This document shows positions 16,801 through 25,944 of a stretch of 64,000 nt of DNA, piece by piece (position 1 is the stretch's first letter; every line of letters begins with the position of its first letter). Made by a program: the position numbers and the translations under genes. The notes under the pieces were generated by a model. That model was not told the origin of the DNA. It searched no databases and was given only the letters and a program-made list of their open reading frames with translations. Source of the stretch: Geodermatophilus sp. DSM 44513 (lineage in GTDB: Bacteria > Actinomycetota > Actinomycetes > Mycobacteriales > Geodermatophilaceae); NCBI RefSeq assembly GCF_032460525.1, contig NZ_CP135963.1:2232001-2296000 (forward strand), given 5' to 3'.

Positions 16801-17127
16801 TCAGCGGGTGCTGTCGGCCGGGCCGGCCTGGGTGGCGCGGGCGCGCAGCTCGGCGGCCCGGGCCTCCGCGGCGCGCGCCTCGGCGTCGAGGGCCTCCCGC
16901 TCGCGGTCGGCGGCGGTCACCGGCGGCAGCACCTCGCCGCGCACCGGGGAGGTCTTGGCGGCGTCCCGGGTGCGGACGTCGTCGTCCTTCATGCCCTTCA
17001 TCTCGCCCTTGAAGATGCGCAGCGAGCGGCCCAGCGAGCGCGAGGCGTCGGGGAGCTTCTTGTAGCCGAAGAGCAGCAGGATGGCCAGGATGATCAGGCC
17101 GATCTCCAGCGGGCCGAGTCCGGCCAT
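16801..17127 (-). CDS. tatA: Twin-arginine translocase subunit TatA
   Basis: Pore-forming Tat subunit. The 108-residue protein has an N-terminal membrane helix (LGPLEIGLIILAILLLFG), the hinge FGYKKLPDASRSLGRSLRIFKGE, characteristic of TatA, and a charged C-terminal tail with an Ala/Arg/Glu-rich helix. The second residue is Ala rather than a polar one. It lies between the small membrane protein and tatC on the same strand, the arrangement seen in mycobacteria (Rv2094c). Confidence 0.96.
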   Translation of the reverse strand: MAGLGPLEIGLIILAILLLFGYKKLPDASRSLGRSLRIFKGEMKGMKDDDVRTRDAAKTSPVRGEVLPPVTAADREREALDAEARAAEARAAELRARATQAGPADSTR

Positions 17128-17203
17128 GGCGTCCTCCGTAGATGGGTGGCGACGTCGATGCTACGTCCCGGGAGCGCTCCTGCCGCCCCCGGAACGGGGC
17201 AGG

Positions 17204-17398
17204 TCAGGAGGGCTGCTGCACCTGCGCGGCGCGGGCGGCGGTGGCCTGGGCCTCGGTGAGCAGGGGCCGGACCTCCCGCTCGAACGCCGCGACCTCCCGG
17301 CGCAGCCGGCCGGCGGCGCCCGCGACCCCGTACGCCAGCGAGCCGAGCACGACGACGGCCAGCAGGGCGACGACGGTCCACACGACGGGCAGCAGCAC
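17204..17398 (-). CDS. Small single-pass membrane protein
   Basis: 64 residues from GTG 17398: an N-terminal hydrophobic helix (LLPVVWTVVALLAVVVLGSLAYGVAGAAG) followed by an amphipathic, charged helix (RLRREVAAFEREVRPLLTEAQATAARAAQ) with coiled-coil character. The layout resembles a miniature TatA/TatB or a DUF948-like protein, but I do not recognise a family. It lies 10 bp after pafC and 76 bp before tatA, all on one strand, so it is probably made with them. Confidence 0.65.
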   Translation of the reverse strand: MLLPVVWTVVALLAVVVLGSLAYGVAGAAGRLRREVAAFEREVRPLLTEAQATAARAAQVQQPS

Positions 17399-17408
17399 GG
17401 TCGCGACC

Positions 17409-18398
17409 CTAGTGCGCCGAGGTGGACGGGGGTTGTCCGGCAGCTGGATAGCGGGTGAGCGCCGCCCGCGCGTCGGCGGCCACGGCCGCGGCCAGCCCGG
17501 CGGGCTCCTCGACGGTCGCCGCCCCGCCGAGGGAGGCCACCAGCCGGCGGGCCCAGGCCATGTCGGCGGTGCGGACGGCGACCCGCAGGCCGCCGTCCCC
17601 GGTCTCCCGCACGTCCTCGACCGGGTAGTACTCGGCCACCCAGCGCGCGGTCCGCGACAGCCGCAGGCGCACGACCGGCGAGCCCGGCTCGGGCTGGTAC
17701 AGCCCGGCGTCGACGTCGCGCAGGTGCAGCCCCGGCGGCGGCGCCGACGGCTCGTCGAGCACTCGGACGTCGTCGATCCGGTCCAGCCGGAAGAGCCGGA
17801 CGGCGGCGACCTCGCGCGACCAGGCCTCCAGGTACCAGCGGCCGTCCACCAGGTGCAGCCGCAGCGGGTCGACGGTGCGCTCGGTGCGCTCGTCGCGGGT
17901 GGGCACGTAGTAGTGCAGGTGCAGCGCCCGGCGGCGCTCCAGGCCCTCGCGGACGACGGCCAGCGCCTGCTCGCGCGCGTCGACCGACAGCGCCACCGGC
18001 GTCACCTGCTCCGCGGCGTGCCCGGCGACGGCGGACACCTTGGCCAGCGCGCTCCCGACCGCCTCCCGCTCGGCCAGGCCGGGCAGCGCGAGCAGGGCGC
18101 GCAGCGCGACGACGAGGGCCACCGCCTCGTCGGTGGTCAGCCGCAGCGGGCGCACCAGTCCGGCGGTGGAGGTGACGCGGACCCGGTCGCCCTCGAAGGC
18201 CAGGTCGATGAGGTCACCGGGCCCGTAGCCGGGCAGCCCGCACATCCACAGCAGCTCCAGGTCGCGGCGCAGCTGCCGCTCCGGGACGGCGAAGTCGCGG
18301 GCCACCTCGGCCAGCGGCACCCCCTCGGGGCGGGCGGTGAGGTAGGGCACCAGCGACAGCAGCCGGGTCATCCGCTCGGTGGTCGTGGGCGCGCTCAC
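17409..18398 (-). CDS. pafC: WYL-domain transcriptional regulator PafC
   Basis: With PafB forms the heterodimeric activator of the LexA-independent DNA-damage response in mycobacteria. The 329-residue protein has an N-terminal winged helix (RMTRLLSLVPYLTARPEGVPLAEVARDFAVPERQLRRDLELL), a central WYL domain (VDPLRLHLVDGRWYLEAWSREVAAVRLFRLDRI, with the GRWYLEAW signature) and a C-terminal WCX extension. The GTG start overlaps the pafB stop (GTGA), so the two are made in equal amounts. It is followed closely by the small membrane protein and tatA. Confidence 0.95.
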   Translation of the reverse strand: MSAPTTTERMTRLLSLVPYLTARPEGVPLAEVARDFAVPERQLRRDLELLWMCGLPGYGPGDLIDLAFEGDRVRVTSTAGLVRPLRLTTDEAVALVVALRALLALPGLAEREAVGSALAKVSAVAGHAAEQVTPVALSVDAREQALAVVREGLERRRALHLHYYVPTRDERTERTVDPLRLHLVDGRWYLEAWSREVAAVRLFRLDRIDDVRVLDEPSAPPPGLHLRDVDAGLYQPEPGSPVVRLRLSRTARWVAEYYPVEDVRETGDGGLRVAVRTADMAWARRLVASLGGAATVEEPAGLAAAVAADARAALTRYPAAGQPPSTSAH

Positions 18399-19393
18399 GC
18401 CGCCCCCTCCGGCGCCCGCTCGCCCGGTGACATCGCCGCCAGGCGGGTGAGCCGCTCCACGACCGCCTCGCGGACCGCCTCCGGGGCCTCGACGACGACG
18501 TCGGCGCCGTAGGAGGCGATCTCGCCGGCCAGCCGCGCCGGCTCGGTGGTGCGCAGCTGCAGCCGGTCGTCGCCGTCGTCGGCCGCCCCCAGCGGGACGG
18601 CGTGCCGGCGCAGGCCGACGGCGGCTCCGGGGCGGACCCGCACGACGACGAGCTGCTCCTCCCCGCGGGCCTGCCCGGCGACCATGGCCGCCAGGTCGAC
18701 GTCCGGCGGCGGCTCGAACGCGCCGGCCGGGCCGGACGCCCGCGGGGTCCCGAGCACGCGCGAGAGCCGGAACACCCGCGGCGCCCCCCGGTCCAGGTCG
18801 AGGCCCCCGAGGTACCAGCGACCGTGCCAGGCGACGACGCCCCAGGGCTGCACCCGGCGGCGGGCGGCGACGTCCTCGTCGGGACGGCGGTAGTCGAAGT
18901 GCAGCTCCCGGCGGTCGCGGGCCGCGGCGTAGCAGGGCTCGAAGGCCGGCTCGTCGGAGTCCAGCCGCGGCCGCAGCGGGATCGCGCGGGAGGTGTCGAC
19001 GTCCACCCCGGCGGCCTTGAGCTTCACCAGCGCGCTCTGCGCGGCGCCGGCCAGCTGGGCGGACTCCCACAGCCGCAGCGCCAGGCCCACCGCGGCGGCC
19101 TCCTCGCCGGTCAGGGTGATCTCGGGCAGCTCGTAGTCGGCGCGGGCGATGCGGTAGCCGTCCTCGGTGTCGAAGACGCTGGTGCGGCCGGTCTCCAGCG
19201 GCACGCCCATCTCGCGCAACTCGGCCTTGTCCCGCTCGAACATGCGCTTGAAGGCCTCGTCGGCGCGGGCGGTGCCGTCGTCGGGCTCGTAGCCGGGCAC
19301 CGTGGCGCGGATCCGCGCCGCCGTCACGTACTGGCGGGTGCCGAGCAGGGCGAAGACCAGGTTCACCAGCCGCTCCGCCCGCTTCGCCGCCAC
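18395..19393 (-). CDS. pafB: WYL-domain transcriptional regulator PafB
   Basis: Partner of PafC. The 332-residue protein starts with AAKRAERLVNLVFALLGTRQYVTAARIRATVPGY (winged helix), has DEAFKRMFERDKAELREMGVPLETG, typical of PafB, and a WYL domain with VQPWGVVAWHGRWYLGGLDLDRGAPRVFRLSRV. The start GTG 19393 was chosen because TAGGCT lies 7 nt upstream; the frame is open much further, but that DNA belongs to the divergent gene. Despite the name, PafBC is not needed for pupylation in mycobacteria. Confidence 0.95.
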   Translation of the reverse strand: MAAKRAERLVNLVFALLGTRQYVTAARIRATVPGYEPDDGTARADEAFKRMFERDKAELREMGVPLETGRTSVFDTEDGYRIARADYELPEITLTGEEAAAVGLALRLWESAQLAGAAQSALVKLKAAGVDVDTSRAIPLRPRLDSDEPAFEPCYAAARDRRELHFDYRRPDEDVAARRRVQPWGVVAWHGRWYLGGLDLDRGAPRVFRLSRVLGTPRASGPAGAFEPPPDVDLAAMVAGQARGEEQLVVVRVRPGAAVGLRRHAVPLGAADDGDDRLQLRTTEPARLAGEIASYGADVVVEAPEAVREAVVERLTRLAAMSPGERAPEGAA

Positions 19394-19400
19394 GCGCCCC

Positions 19401-19459
19401 AGCCTAGGGACCCGCCCCCTCCCGGCGTACCTGCGGCGGGGCGGGGCCCTGCATAGGCT
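19401..19459. promoter_or_regulatory. Divergent leaderless promoters of pafB and the DUF3866 gene
   Basis: Both genes use the identical hexamer TAGGCT with exactly 7 nt to a GTG start: 19406-19401 on the minus strand and 19454-19459 on the plus strand. Confidence 0.65.
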
Positions 19460-19466
19460 GCCCCGC

Positions 19467-20567
19467 GTGGGGGGACCAGGGGCGACAGGACAGCGGATCC
19501 GGTGGCGGCGGGGCACGGTGACGGCGCTGGGGCGGGCCTGGCGGGACGCGCAGGAGCTCACCGCCGAGGTGCCCGGCGACGGCGAGGTGCCGGCGCTGGC
19601 GCACCCCTCGCTGGTGGGCGTCCCGGAGGTGGGCGACACGGTGCTGCTCAACACCACCGCGTGGGCGCAGGGCCTGGGCACCGGCGGGTACGCGCTCGTC
19701 GTCGCCGTCCCCGACCGGCTGCCCCCGGACCCCACCGGCCCGGGCCACCTGGTCAAGGCCCGGTACACGCCGCTGCAGGTGAGCGTGCAGGGCGTCGACG
19801 AGCAGGACACCGAGCACCACCGCACGATCGCCGACGCCGAGGACGTCGCCGGGATGCCGGTCGTGGTCGCCGACCTGCACTCGGCGCTGCCGGCCGCACT
19901 GATCGGCATCCTGGCCACCGACCCGGACCTCAAGGTCGCCTACGTCATGACCGACGGCGGCGCGCTGGTCGCCGGCTTCTCCCGGGCGCTGTCCGCGCTG
20001 GCGCCCTCGCTGGCCGGCGTGGTGACCGTGGGCCAGGCCTTCGGCGGTGACCTGGAGGCGGTCACCCTGCACACCGGGCTGCTCGCCGCCCGGCACGTGC
20101 TCGGCGCCGACGTCGCCATCGTCAGCCAGGGGCCCGGCAACCTGGGCACCGGGACCCCGTGGGGCTTCTCCGGGGTGGCCGCCGGGGAGGCGTGCAACGC
20201 GGTGACCGTGCTCGGCGGGGAGCCGGTGGGGGCGCTGCGCATCTCCGACGCCGACCCGCGGCCGCGGCACCGCGGGGTGTCCCACCACTCGCTGACCGCC
20301 TTCGGCCGGGTGGCCCTGGGCGGGGTGACGCTGGTGGCGCCGCGCGGGCTGGGCTCGGAGCTGGGCAGCCAGGTGGAGGAGGACCTCGCCGGGCAGCCGG
20401 AGCGCAACCGGGTGGTGTGGATGGACGTCGCCGGGCTCGACGAGGCCCTCGGGCTGTCACCGGTGCCGCTGTCGACGATGGGCCGCAGCTTCCCCGAGGA
20501 GCGCGCCTACTTCCTGGCCGCCGCCGCCGCCGGCCGCTACGCCGCCCTCCAGGTGCCGCTGGACTGA
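19467..20567 (+). CDS. DUF3866 family protein
   Basis: Conserved protein without known function. The 366-residue protein opens with IRWRRGTVTALGRAWRDAQELTAEV, then VGDTVLLNTTAWAQGLGTGGYALVVAV, VKARYTPLQVSVQGVDEQD and a C-terminal half with several glycine-rich strands (FGGDLEAVTLHTGLLAARHVLGADVAIVSQGPGNLGTGTPWGFSG). The family is common in Actinobacteria and Firmicutes. The glycine-rich half resembles a nucleotide-handling fold, but no motif settles a reaction. It is read away from pafB; its end is convergent with pafA across hairpin repeat R2. Confidence 0.82.
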   Translation: MGGPGATGQRIRWRRGTVTALGRAWRDAQELTAEVPGDGEVPALAHPSLVGVPEVGDTVLLNTTAWAQGLGTGGYALVVAVPDRLPPDPTGPGHLVKARYTPLQVSVQGVDEQDTEHHRTIADAEDVAGMPVVVADLHSALPAALIGILATDPDLKVAYVMTDGGALVAGFSRALSALAPSLAGVVTVGQAFGGDLEAVTLHTGLLAARHVLGADVAIVSQGPGNLGTGTPWGFSGVAAGEACNAVTVLGGEPVGALRISDADPRPRHRGVSHHSLTAFGRVALGGVTLVAPRGLGSELGSQVEEDLAGQPERNRVVWMDVAGLDEALGLSPVPLSTMGRSFPEERAYFLAAAAAGRYAALQVPLD

Positions 20568-20601
20568 TCGTCGGCCTACCGGCCGACACCGCGGCCAGGT
20601 A

Positions 20602-20662
20602 CCCGGAAGGACCTCGGTGCCCCCCACGCCTCGCACGCTCGGCGCGGGCCCCTGCACCGACG
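20602..20662. repeat. Core-conserved hairpin repeat, copy R2
   Basis: Stem TCGGTGC (20614-20620) / GCACCGA (20654-20660) encloses the conserved core, which reads GCCCCCCACGCCTCGCACGC from 20619 and runs on to GGCGCGGGCCCCTG. It is preceded by AAGGACC. It lies between convergent DUF3866 and pafA. Confidence 0.7.
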
Positions 20663-20728
20663 CCGACAGACGCGCGTGATGCCTCCGACGCACCCGTCGC
20701 GGACCCCTCCGGGGCCCACTCGGGTATG

Positions 20729-22087
20729 TCACATCGAGGCGATGAGCTTGTCCACGCGCTCGTCGACGGCCTTGAACGGGTCCTTGCACAGCACGGTGCG
20801 CTGCGCCTGGTCGTTGAGCTTGAGGTGCACCCAGTCGACGGTGAAGTCGCGGCGCTTCTCCTGCGCCTTGCGGATGAACTCCCCGCGCAGCCGGGCGCGG
20901 GTGGTCTGCGGGGGCACGTTCTTGGCCTCGAACACCCGCGGCTCGTGGGCGACGCGGTCGACCTGGTTGTTGCGCTCGAGGAGGTAGTACAGCCCGCGGG
21001 TGCGGCTGATGTCGTGGTAGGCGAGGTCCATCTGGGCGATCCGCGGGTGGCTCATCGGCAGGTCCCGCTTGGCCCGGTAGCGCTCGATGAGCTGGTACTT
21101 GGTGGCCCAGTCGATCTCCCGGTCGATCAGCGACAGGTCGCCGGTGTCGACGGCCTTGAGCACCCGCCCCCACAGCTCGAGCATCTGCCGGTGCACCGGG
21201 CCGAAGCCCTCGCGGTCGACGAACTCCGCGGCGCGGGAGTGGTACTCCGACTGGATCTCCAGCGCCGACATCTCCTTGCCGTTGGCCAGCCGCACCCGCC
21301 GGCGTCCGGTCATGTCGTGGCTGATCTCGCGGATGGCGCGGATCGGGTTCTCCAGCGTCATGTCCCGGATGGGGACGCCGGCCTCGATCATCCGCAGCAC
21401 CAGGTCGGTGACGGCGACCTTGAGCAGCGTCGTCGTCTCGTTCATGTTCGAGTCGCCGACGATGACGTGCAGCCGCCGGTAGCGCTCGGCGTCGGCGTGC
21501 GGCTCGTCGCGGGTGTTGATGATCGGCCGGGAGCGGGTGGTCGCCGAGGAGACGCCCTCCCAGATGTGCTCGGCGCGCTGGCTGATGCAGTAGATCGCCC
21601 CGCGCGGGGTCTGCAGCACCTTGCCCGCGCCGACCACGATCTGCCGGCTGACCAGGAACGGGATGAGCACGTCGGCCAGCCGGCTGAACTCCCCGTGCCG
21701 GCCCACCAGGTAGTTCTCGTGGCAGCCGTAGCTGTTGCCGGCGGAGTCGGTGTTGTTCTTGAACAGGTAGATGTCGCCGGTGACGCCCTCCTCGGCCAGC
21801 CGCTGCTCGGCGTCGACCACCAGGCCCTCGAGGATGCGCTCCCCGGCCTTGTCATGGACGACGAGCTCGGTGAGGTCGTCGCACTCGGCGGTGGCGTACT
21901 CCGGGTGGCTGCCGACGTCGAGGTACAGGCGCGAGCCGTTGCGCAGGAAGACGTTGGAGCTGCGCCCCCACGACACCACGCGGCGGAACAGGTAGCGCGC
22001 GACCTCGTCCGGGGACAGCCGGCGCTGGCCGCGGAAGGTGCACGTCACGCCGTACTCGGTCTCGATGCCGAAGATGCGTCGCTCCAC
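20729..22087 (-). CDS. pafA: Pup-protein ligase
   Basis: Joins the C-terminal Glu of deamidated Pup to lysines of target proteins, using ATP. The 452-residue protein has the glutamine-synthetase-like start [11 protein letters not shown] (Mg-ATP ligands Glu9 and Glu11), [14 protein letters not shown] with the likely catalytic base Asp57 (Asp64 in M. tuberculosis), [43 protein letters not shown] and [12 protein letters not shown]. It lacks the ~40-residue insert that marks Dop. The GTG start is 6 nt after TAGGCT. It is separated from prcA by the oppositely directed photolyase-like gene. Confidence 0.97.
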   Translation of the reverse strand: MERRIFGIETEYGVTCTFRGQRRLSPDEVARYLFRRVVSWGRSSNVFLRNGSRLYLDVGSHPEYATAECDDLTELVVHDKAGERILEGLVVDAEQRLAEEGVTGDIYLFKNNTDSAGNSYGCHENYLVGRHGEFSRLADVLIPFLVSRQIVVGAGKVLQTPRGAIYCISQRAEHIWEGVSSATTRSRPIINTRDEPHADAERYRRLHVIVGDSNMNETTTLLKVAVTDLVLRMIEAGVPIRDMTLENPIRAIREISHDMTGRRRVRLANGKEMSALEIQSEYHSRAAEFVDREGFGPVHRQMLELWGRVLKAVDTGDLSLIDREIDWATKYQLIERYRAKRDLPMSHPRIAQMDLAYHDISRTRGLYYLLERNNQVDRVAHEPRVFEAKNVPPQTTRARLRGEFIRKAQEKRRDFTVDWVHLKLNDQAQRTVLCKDPFKAVDERVDKLIASM

Positions 22088-22093
22088 GTCCCG

Positions 22094-22099
22094 AGCCTA
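22094..22099 (-). promoter_or_regulatory. -10 element TAGGCT of pafA
   Basis: TAGGCT lies 6 nt before the GTG start, leaving no leader. Confidence 0.6.
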
Positions 22100-22194
22100 G
22101 GCGCCGCGACCGACATCAGCGTGCCGCGCGCGGCGCGGGTCGGGTCCGTGGTCCGGACGCGCGTCCTGTCGCAGCCTCCGGGCACAGTGGTGTC

Positions 22195-23436
22195 GTGCCC
22201 CTGCTCCCCGCGCCCCCTTCCCCCGCCGAGGGTGCGACACCCGCCGACGCCGCCGCGTGGGTGGCCACCCACCTCGGGGACCTGACCCTGGAGGGCCCGG
22301 ACGGCGTCGCGCCCGGCGTGGCCCGCGGCGGGCAGTCGGCGGCCGACGCCGTGCTGGCCGCCCTCGACATCACCGGCTACGCCCGCGACCGCAGCACGGT
22401 GCTGCCGGTCCGGCGGCGCGGCGCGAGCCGGGTGTCGCCGTACGTGCGGCACGGCCTGCTGCCCCTGCCGCGGGTGTGGGAGGCCGTGGCCGGCGCCCCG
22501 CCGCGCGACCGCACCAAGTACCGCGACGAGCTGCTCTGGCAGGAGTACGCGCGGCACCTGTACGCGCGGGTCGGCCGGGGCCTGCGCGACCACCTGCGCT
22601 TCGACCAGCCACCCGCGGCGCGCTGGGACGACGAGCCGTGGCCGGAGCGGATGAACTGCGTGTCGACCGTGGTCGAGGAGCTGCACCGCGACGGGTGGCT
22701 GGTCAACCAGACGCGCATGTGGCTGGCCTCGCAGTGGGCCGTGCGGGCCGGGGCGGACTGGCGCGACGGCGAGGCGGAGACCTACCGGCACCTGCTGGAC
22801 GGGTCGCGGGCGGCCAACGGGCTGGGCTGGCAGTGGACGGTGGGCACCGGCAGTGGCAAGCCCTACGGCTTCAGCCGGTGGCAGGTGGAGAAGCGGGCGC
22901 CGGAGCTGTGCGCCGGGTGCGCGCTGCGGCGGGCGTGCCCGATCGAGCAGTGGCCGGACGCCTCATCCGGCCGGCGGGTGGACGGGCCGGACCTCGGCCG
23001 CGCTCCGGTGCCGGCCGGGCCGTCGGTGGTCGAGGGCACCGGTGAGGGCGAGCTGGTGTGGCTGACCGCGGAGTCCCTCGGCGAGGAGGACCCCGCGCTG
23101 GCCGCCGACGCGACGCGCCCGGTGGTGTTCGTGTTCGACGAGCCGCTGCTCGCGCGGCTGCGGCTGTCGGGCAAACGGCTGGTCTTCCTCGCCGAGACCC
23201 TGGGCGAGCTGGCCGCGCACCGGCCGGTGGAGGTCCGGCGCGGCTCGGTCACCGGTGAGCTGGCCGGCCGGCGGCTGGCCGCCACGTGGACGCCGGTGCC
23301 CGGGTGGGGGCAGCGGGCCGCCGGCGTCGACGTCGCCGAGGTGCACCCGTGGCCGTGGCTGGTGCGGCCCGGGACGACGTCGGTGAGCTCGTTCAGCTCC
23401 TGGCGGCGGGACGCCGGCCGCGCGGTGCCGCGCTGA
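22195..23436 (+). CDS. Photolyase/cryptochrome-like FAD-binding protein with permuted domain order
   Basis: The 413-residue protein has the parts of a DNA photolyase in the wrong order. Residues ~80-225 match the FAD-binding helical domain: GASRVSPYVRHGLL (normally GTSxLSPYLxxG), DELLWQEYARHLY, STVVEELHRDGWLVNQTRMWLAS, DWRDGEAETYRHLLDG and AANGLGWQWTVGTGSGKP. Then comes CAGCALRRACP (CxxCx5C, possible metal or cluster site). Residues ~280-375 match the alpha/beta antenna domain, normally N-terminal: LVWLTAESLGEEDPALAA, VVFVFDEPLL, RLVFLAETLGELAAHRPVEVRRGS. Light-driven repair or a flavin sensor is possible; activity is unproven. Its end is convergent with prcA across a terminator. Confidence 0.75.
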   Translation: MPLLPAPPSPAEGATPADAAAWVATHLGDLTLEGPDGVAPGVARGGQSAADAVLAALDITGYARDRSTVLPVRRRGASRVSPYVRHGLLPLPRVWEAVAGAPPRDRTKYRDELLWQEYARHLYARVGRGLRDHLRFDQPPAARWDDEPWPERMNCVSTVVEELHRDGWLVNQTRMWLASQWAVRAGADWRDGEAETYRHLLDGSRAANGLGWQWTVGTGSGKPYGFSRWQVEKRAPELCAGCALRRACPIEQWPDASSGRRVDGPDLGRAPVPAGPSVVEGTGEGELVWLTAESLGEEDPALAADATRPVVFVFDEPLLARLRLSGKRLVFLAETLGELAAHRPVEVRRGSVTGELAGRRLAATWTPVPGWGQRAAGVDVAEVHPWPWLVRPGTTSVSSFSSWRRDAGRAVPR

Positions 23437-23441
23437 GGTCA

Positions 23442-23467
23442 GGGGGACCGGCCCGCGCCGGTCCCCC
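23442..23467. terminator. Bidirectional terminator hairpin
   Basis: GGGGGACCGGC (23442-23452), loop CCGC, GCCGGTCCCCC (23457-23467): 11 perfect pairs between the convergent photolyase-like gene and prcA. Confidence 0.8.
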
Positions 23468-23482
23468 GGTGGGTCGGTGCGG

Positions 23483-24307
23483 TCAGTCCGCGCCCGGCAC
23501 GTCCGGCTCGCCGAGCCCGGCCGGGGTGCCCGGCTGGGGCACGCTCGGCGCCTGCGCGGCGGTGTGCGGCTCCTCGCCGGTGACGACCGCGACGTCGTCG
23601 GACCGCTCCAGCATCGAGCGCAGTGCGGCGCCGGTGATCCGCCGGAAGGCCCGCTTGGCGCGCCGCCGGTCCAGGACGGCGACCTCCAGCTGCTCGGCGG
23701 ACAGCAGGCCCGGGGAGCCGTTGCCCGCGGTCGCCGGGCTGACGGCGGACAGCGCCTGGACGCCGACCCCCAGCGCCTCGCCCAGGCCCATGCCGGGCAG
23801 GAAGTGCTCGCGCAGGTTGGCGCTGACCGCCTCGGCCTGACCGCCCATGACGATGAAGTCCGGCTCGTCGACCACGGAGCCGTCGAAGGTCAGCCGGTAG
23901 AGCTGGTCGGACTCCGGGGTCTCTCCCACCTCCGCGACGCACAGCTCGACTTCGAAGGGCTTGGTCTGCTGGGTGAAGATCTCACCGAGGGTCTGCGCGT
24001 AGGCGTTGGCGATCACCCGGCCGGTGACGTCGCGGCGGTTGTAGCTGTAGCCGCGGACGTCGGCCAGCCGGACGCCGGCCACCCGCAGGCTCTCGAACTC
24101 GCTGTAGCGGCCCACGGCGGCGAAGCCGATGCGGTCGTAGAGCTCGCCGACCTTGTGCAGCGTGGAGCTGGGGTTCTCGGCGATGAACAGCACCCCGTCG
24201 GCGCTGGTGACGACGGCGACGCTGCGGCCGCGGGAGATGCCCTTGCGGGCGTACTCCGAGCGGTCGCGCATGACCTGCTCGGGCGAGGCGTAGTACGGCA
24301 TGGTCAT
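23483..24307 (-). CDS. prcA: Proteasome subunit alpha
   Basis: Alpha ring subunit of the 20S core; gates entry of substrates delivered by ARC. The 274-residue protein starts [32 protein letters not shown], the actinobacterial alpha-subunit N-terminus with its gating residues, and keeps the Ntn-hydrolase fold without a catalytic Thr. The last ~45 residues form a polar, Pro-rich tail; I do not see the hydrophobic C-terminus of an activator. It starts 5 nt after prcB, so the two are co-translated. Confidence 0.97.
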   Translation of the reverse strand: MTMPYYASPEQVMRDRSEYARKGISRGRSVAVVTSADGVLFIAENPSSTLHKVGELYDRIGFAAVGRYSEFESLRVAGVRLADVRGYSYNRRDVTGRVIANAYAQTLGEIFTQQTKPFEVELCVAEVGETPESDQLYRLTFDGSVVDEPDFIVMGGQAEAVSANLREHFLPGMGLGEALGVGVQALSAVSPATAGNGSPGLLSAEQLEVAVLDRRRAKRAFRRITGAALRSMLERSDDVAVVTGEEPHTAAQAPSVPQPGTPAGLGEPDVPGAD

Positions 24308-24312
24308 CGCGA

Positions 24313-25155
24313 TCAGCCCTGCCCCTCGGCGGCGGACCGCTCGTCGATGATGGTCTGCGCGACGGCGGCGACCTCGTCGTCGGGGAGCCGGACGGCGCCC
24401 TGGGCGTCGACGCGGTAGACGATCGGGTACAGCCGGCGCACGGGGTCGGGCATGCCGCTGGCGGAGTCGTCGTCCGCGGCGTCGTAGAGCGCCTCGACGA
24501 CGGTGCGGGTGGCGGCGGCGGCGTCCAGGCCGGGCCGCCAGGTCTTCTTCAGCGAGTTGCGGGCGAACAGCGAGCCCGAGCCCACCCCGGAGTAGCCGCG
24601 CTCCTCGTAGTTCCCGCCGGTGACGTCGTAGCTGAAGATGCGGCCCGGGCCGGTGCCCGGCGCGGCATCGAGGTCGAAGCCGGCGAACAGCGGGACGACG
24701 GCCAGGCCCTGCAGCGCCGCACCCAGGTTGCCGCGGATCATCTGGGCCAGCCGGTTGGCCTTGCCGTCGAGGGAGAGGGTGAGGCCCTCGATCTTCTCGT
24801 AGTGCTCGAGCTCGACCTGGTAGAGCCGGACCATCTCGATGGCGATCCCCGCGGCCCCGGCGATGCCGATGACGCTGTAGGCGTCGGCCGGGTAGACCTT
24901 CTCGATGTCGCGCTGGGAGATCAGGTTGCCCATGGTGGCCCGCCGGTCACCGCCCATGAGGACGCCGCCGTCGTAGGTGACCGCGACGATCGTGGTGCCG
25001 TGCGGGGCCAGCTCACCGACCGGCAGCTGCGGCACCGGACGCCGGCTGGGCAGCAGCTCGGGACTGGTCGTCGCTAGGAAGTCGGTGAAGGAGGACCCCA
25101 CCCGGTCCAGGTAGGCGGGCGGGAACCCGCTCCGGCCAGCTGACGTCTCGCTCAC
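24313..25155 (-). CDS. prcB: Proteasome subunit beta
   Basis: Catalytic subunit of the 20S proteasome. The 280-residue precursor has a ~53-residue propeptide ending in ELAPHG. Cleavage before [12 protein letters not shown] exposes the nucleophile Thr54. Asp and Lys of the catalytic set lie in [17 protein letters not shown] (Asp of YDGG, Lys or Arg near DRR) and the substrate-pocket GIAGAAG follows. [16 protein letters not shown] is also typical. It is read after the HNH gene and directly before prcA. Confidence 0.97.
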   Translation of the reverse strand: MSETSAGRSGFPPAYLDRVGSSFTDFLATTSPELLPSRRPVPQLPVGELAPHGTTIVAVTYDGGVLMGGDRRATMGNLISQRDIEKVYPADAYSVIGIAGAAGIAIEMVRLYQVELEHYEKIEGLTLSLDGKANRLAQMIRGNLGAALQGLAVVPLFAGFDLDAAPGTGPGRIFSYDVTGGNYEERGYSGVGSGSLFARNSLKKTWRPGLDAAAATRTVVEALYDAADDDSASGMPDPVRRLYPIVYRVDAQGAVRLPDDEVAAVAQTIIDERSAAEGQG

Positions 25156-25243
25156 CCATCCGCCTCTCCCGCCGCCGGGTCGTGGCGGCCTCGCTCGGTC
25201 CGACGCCCCGCCGAGGACCCTCGCGGGCCCGGTCAGGACGTCG

Positions 25244-25912
25244 TCACGACCCTACCGGCGGGGTCCCGGACGGGCTCCTCGCGCCCGGTCCCGCGCCCGC
25301 GGCGGCCAGCCCCGCCGCGATCTCCTGCCGGGCGGTGTGGAGGGCGACGTAGTAGGCGGCTGCATGCAGGAACGTCGGGTTGTCCTTGAACTGGCCCAGC
25401 CCTCCGTTGCACCCGAAGCAGAGCAGCGCCCGGACAGCACCGGTGGCGTGGTCGTGGTCGACGTGCGCCGCCGGAGCCGTCTTGCAGATGGCGCACAGCC
25501 CGCCCTCCGCGGCGAGCATCCCGTCGGCCTCCGCAGCCGTGATGCCGTACCGCCGCCTCAGGTGGTAGGTCCGCGACCCCCCGACCTTGTCCTTGGACAG
25601 CTTGCCGCGGCGGTTGTGACACGGCTTGCAGTACGAATGTCGGCCGGAGACCGAGGCGCGTGTTCTCGGAAAATCGTCAAGCGGCTTGACGGTGTTGCAG
25701 TCAGGGCACCACTTGCACCCTTCCGGGACGTCGCGCCCCAGCGGGTATCGACGAGTCGGAGGCCCCTTCCGCCGCGCCTTGGACTCCCTGAGCCTCTGAC
25801 GACCGTGCTCACGGCAGTAGAAGGCCAATCCATCTCGACGTCGCTTGTCCTTGGTGAATTCCTGGACTGGACGATTTGTACCACAATCCGGGCAGTACTT
25901 CTCAAAATCCAT
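25244..25912 (-). CDS. HNH / recombination endonuclease VII family protein
   Basis: The 222-residue protein has two N-terminal zinc-ribbon-like modules ([15 protein letters not shown] with a distant CxxH, and [37 protein letters not shown]) and a C-terminal endonuclease VII (His-Me finger) domain: [42 protein letters not shown]. The VDHDHATG catalytic site and both CxxC pairs are intact, so it should be an active nuclease. It lies between pup and prcB on the same strand. The first half is clearly AT-richer than its neighbours, with AGA-poor but A/T-ending codons, a possible sign of later arrival. A role in the proteasome system is not established. Confidence 0.85.
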   Translation of the reverse strand: MDFEKYCPDCGTNRPVQEFTKDKRRRDGLAFYCREHGRQRLRESKARRKGPPTRRYPLGRDVPEGCKWCPDCNTVKPLDDFPRTRASVSGRHSYCKPCHNRRGKLSKDKVGGSRTYHLRRRYGITAAEADGMLAAEGGLCAICKTAPAAHVDHDHATGAVRALLCFGCNGGLGQFKDNPTFLHAAAYYVALHTARQEIAAGLAAAGAGPGARSPSGTPPVGS

Positions 25913-25944
25913 TCTCGTCTCGCGTTAATGGTGGCCCGAAATGG

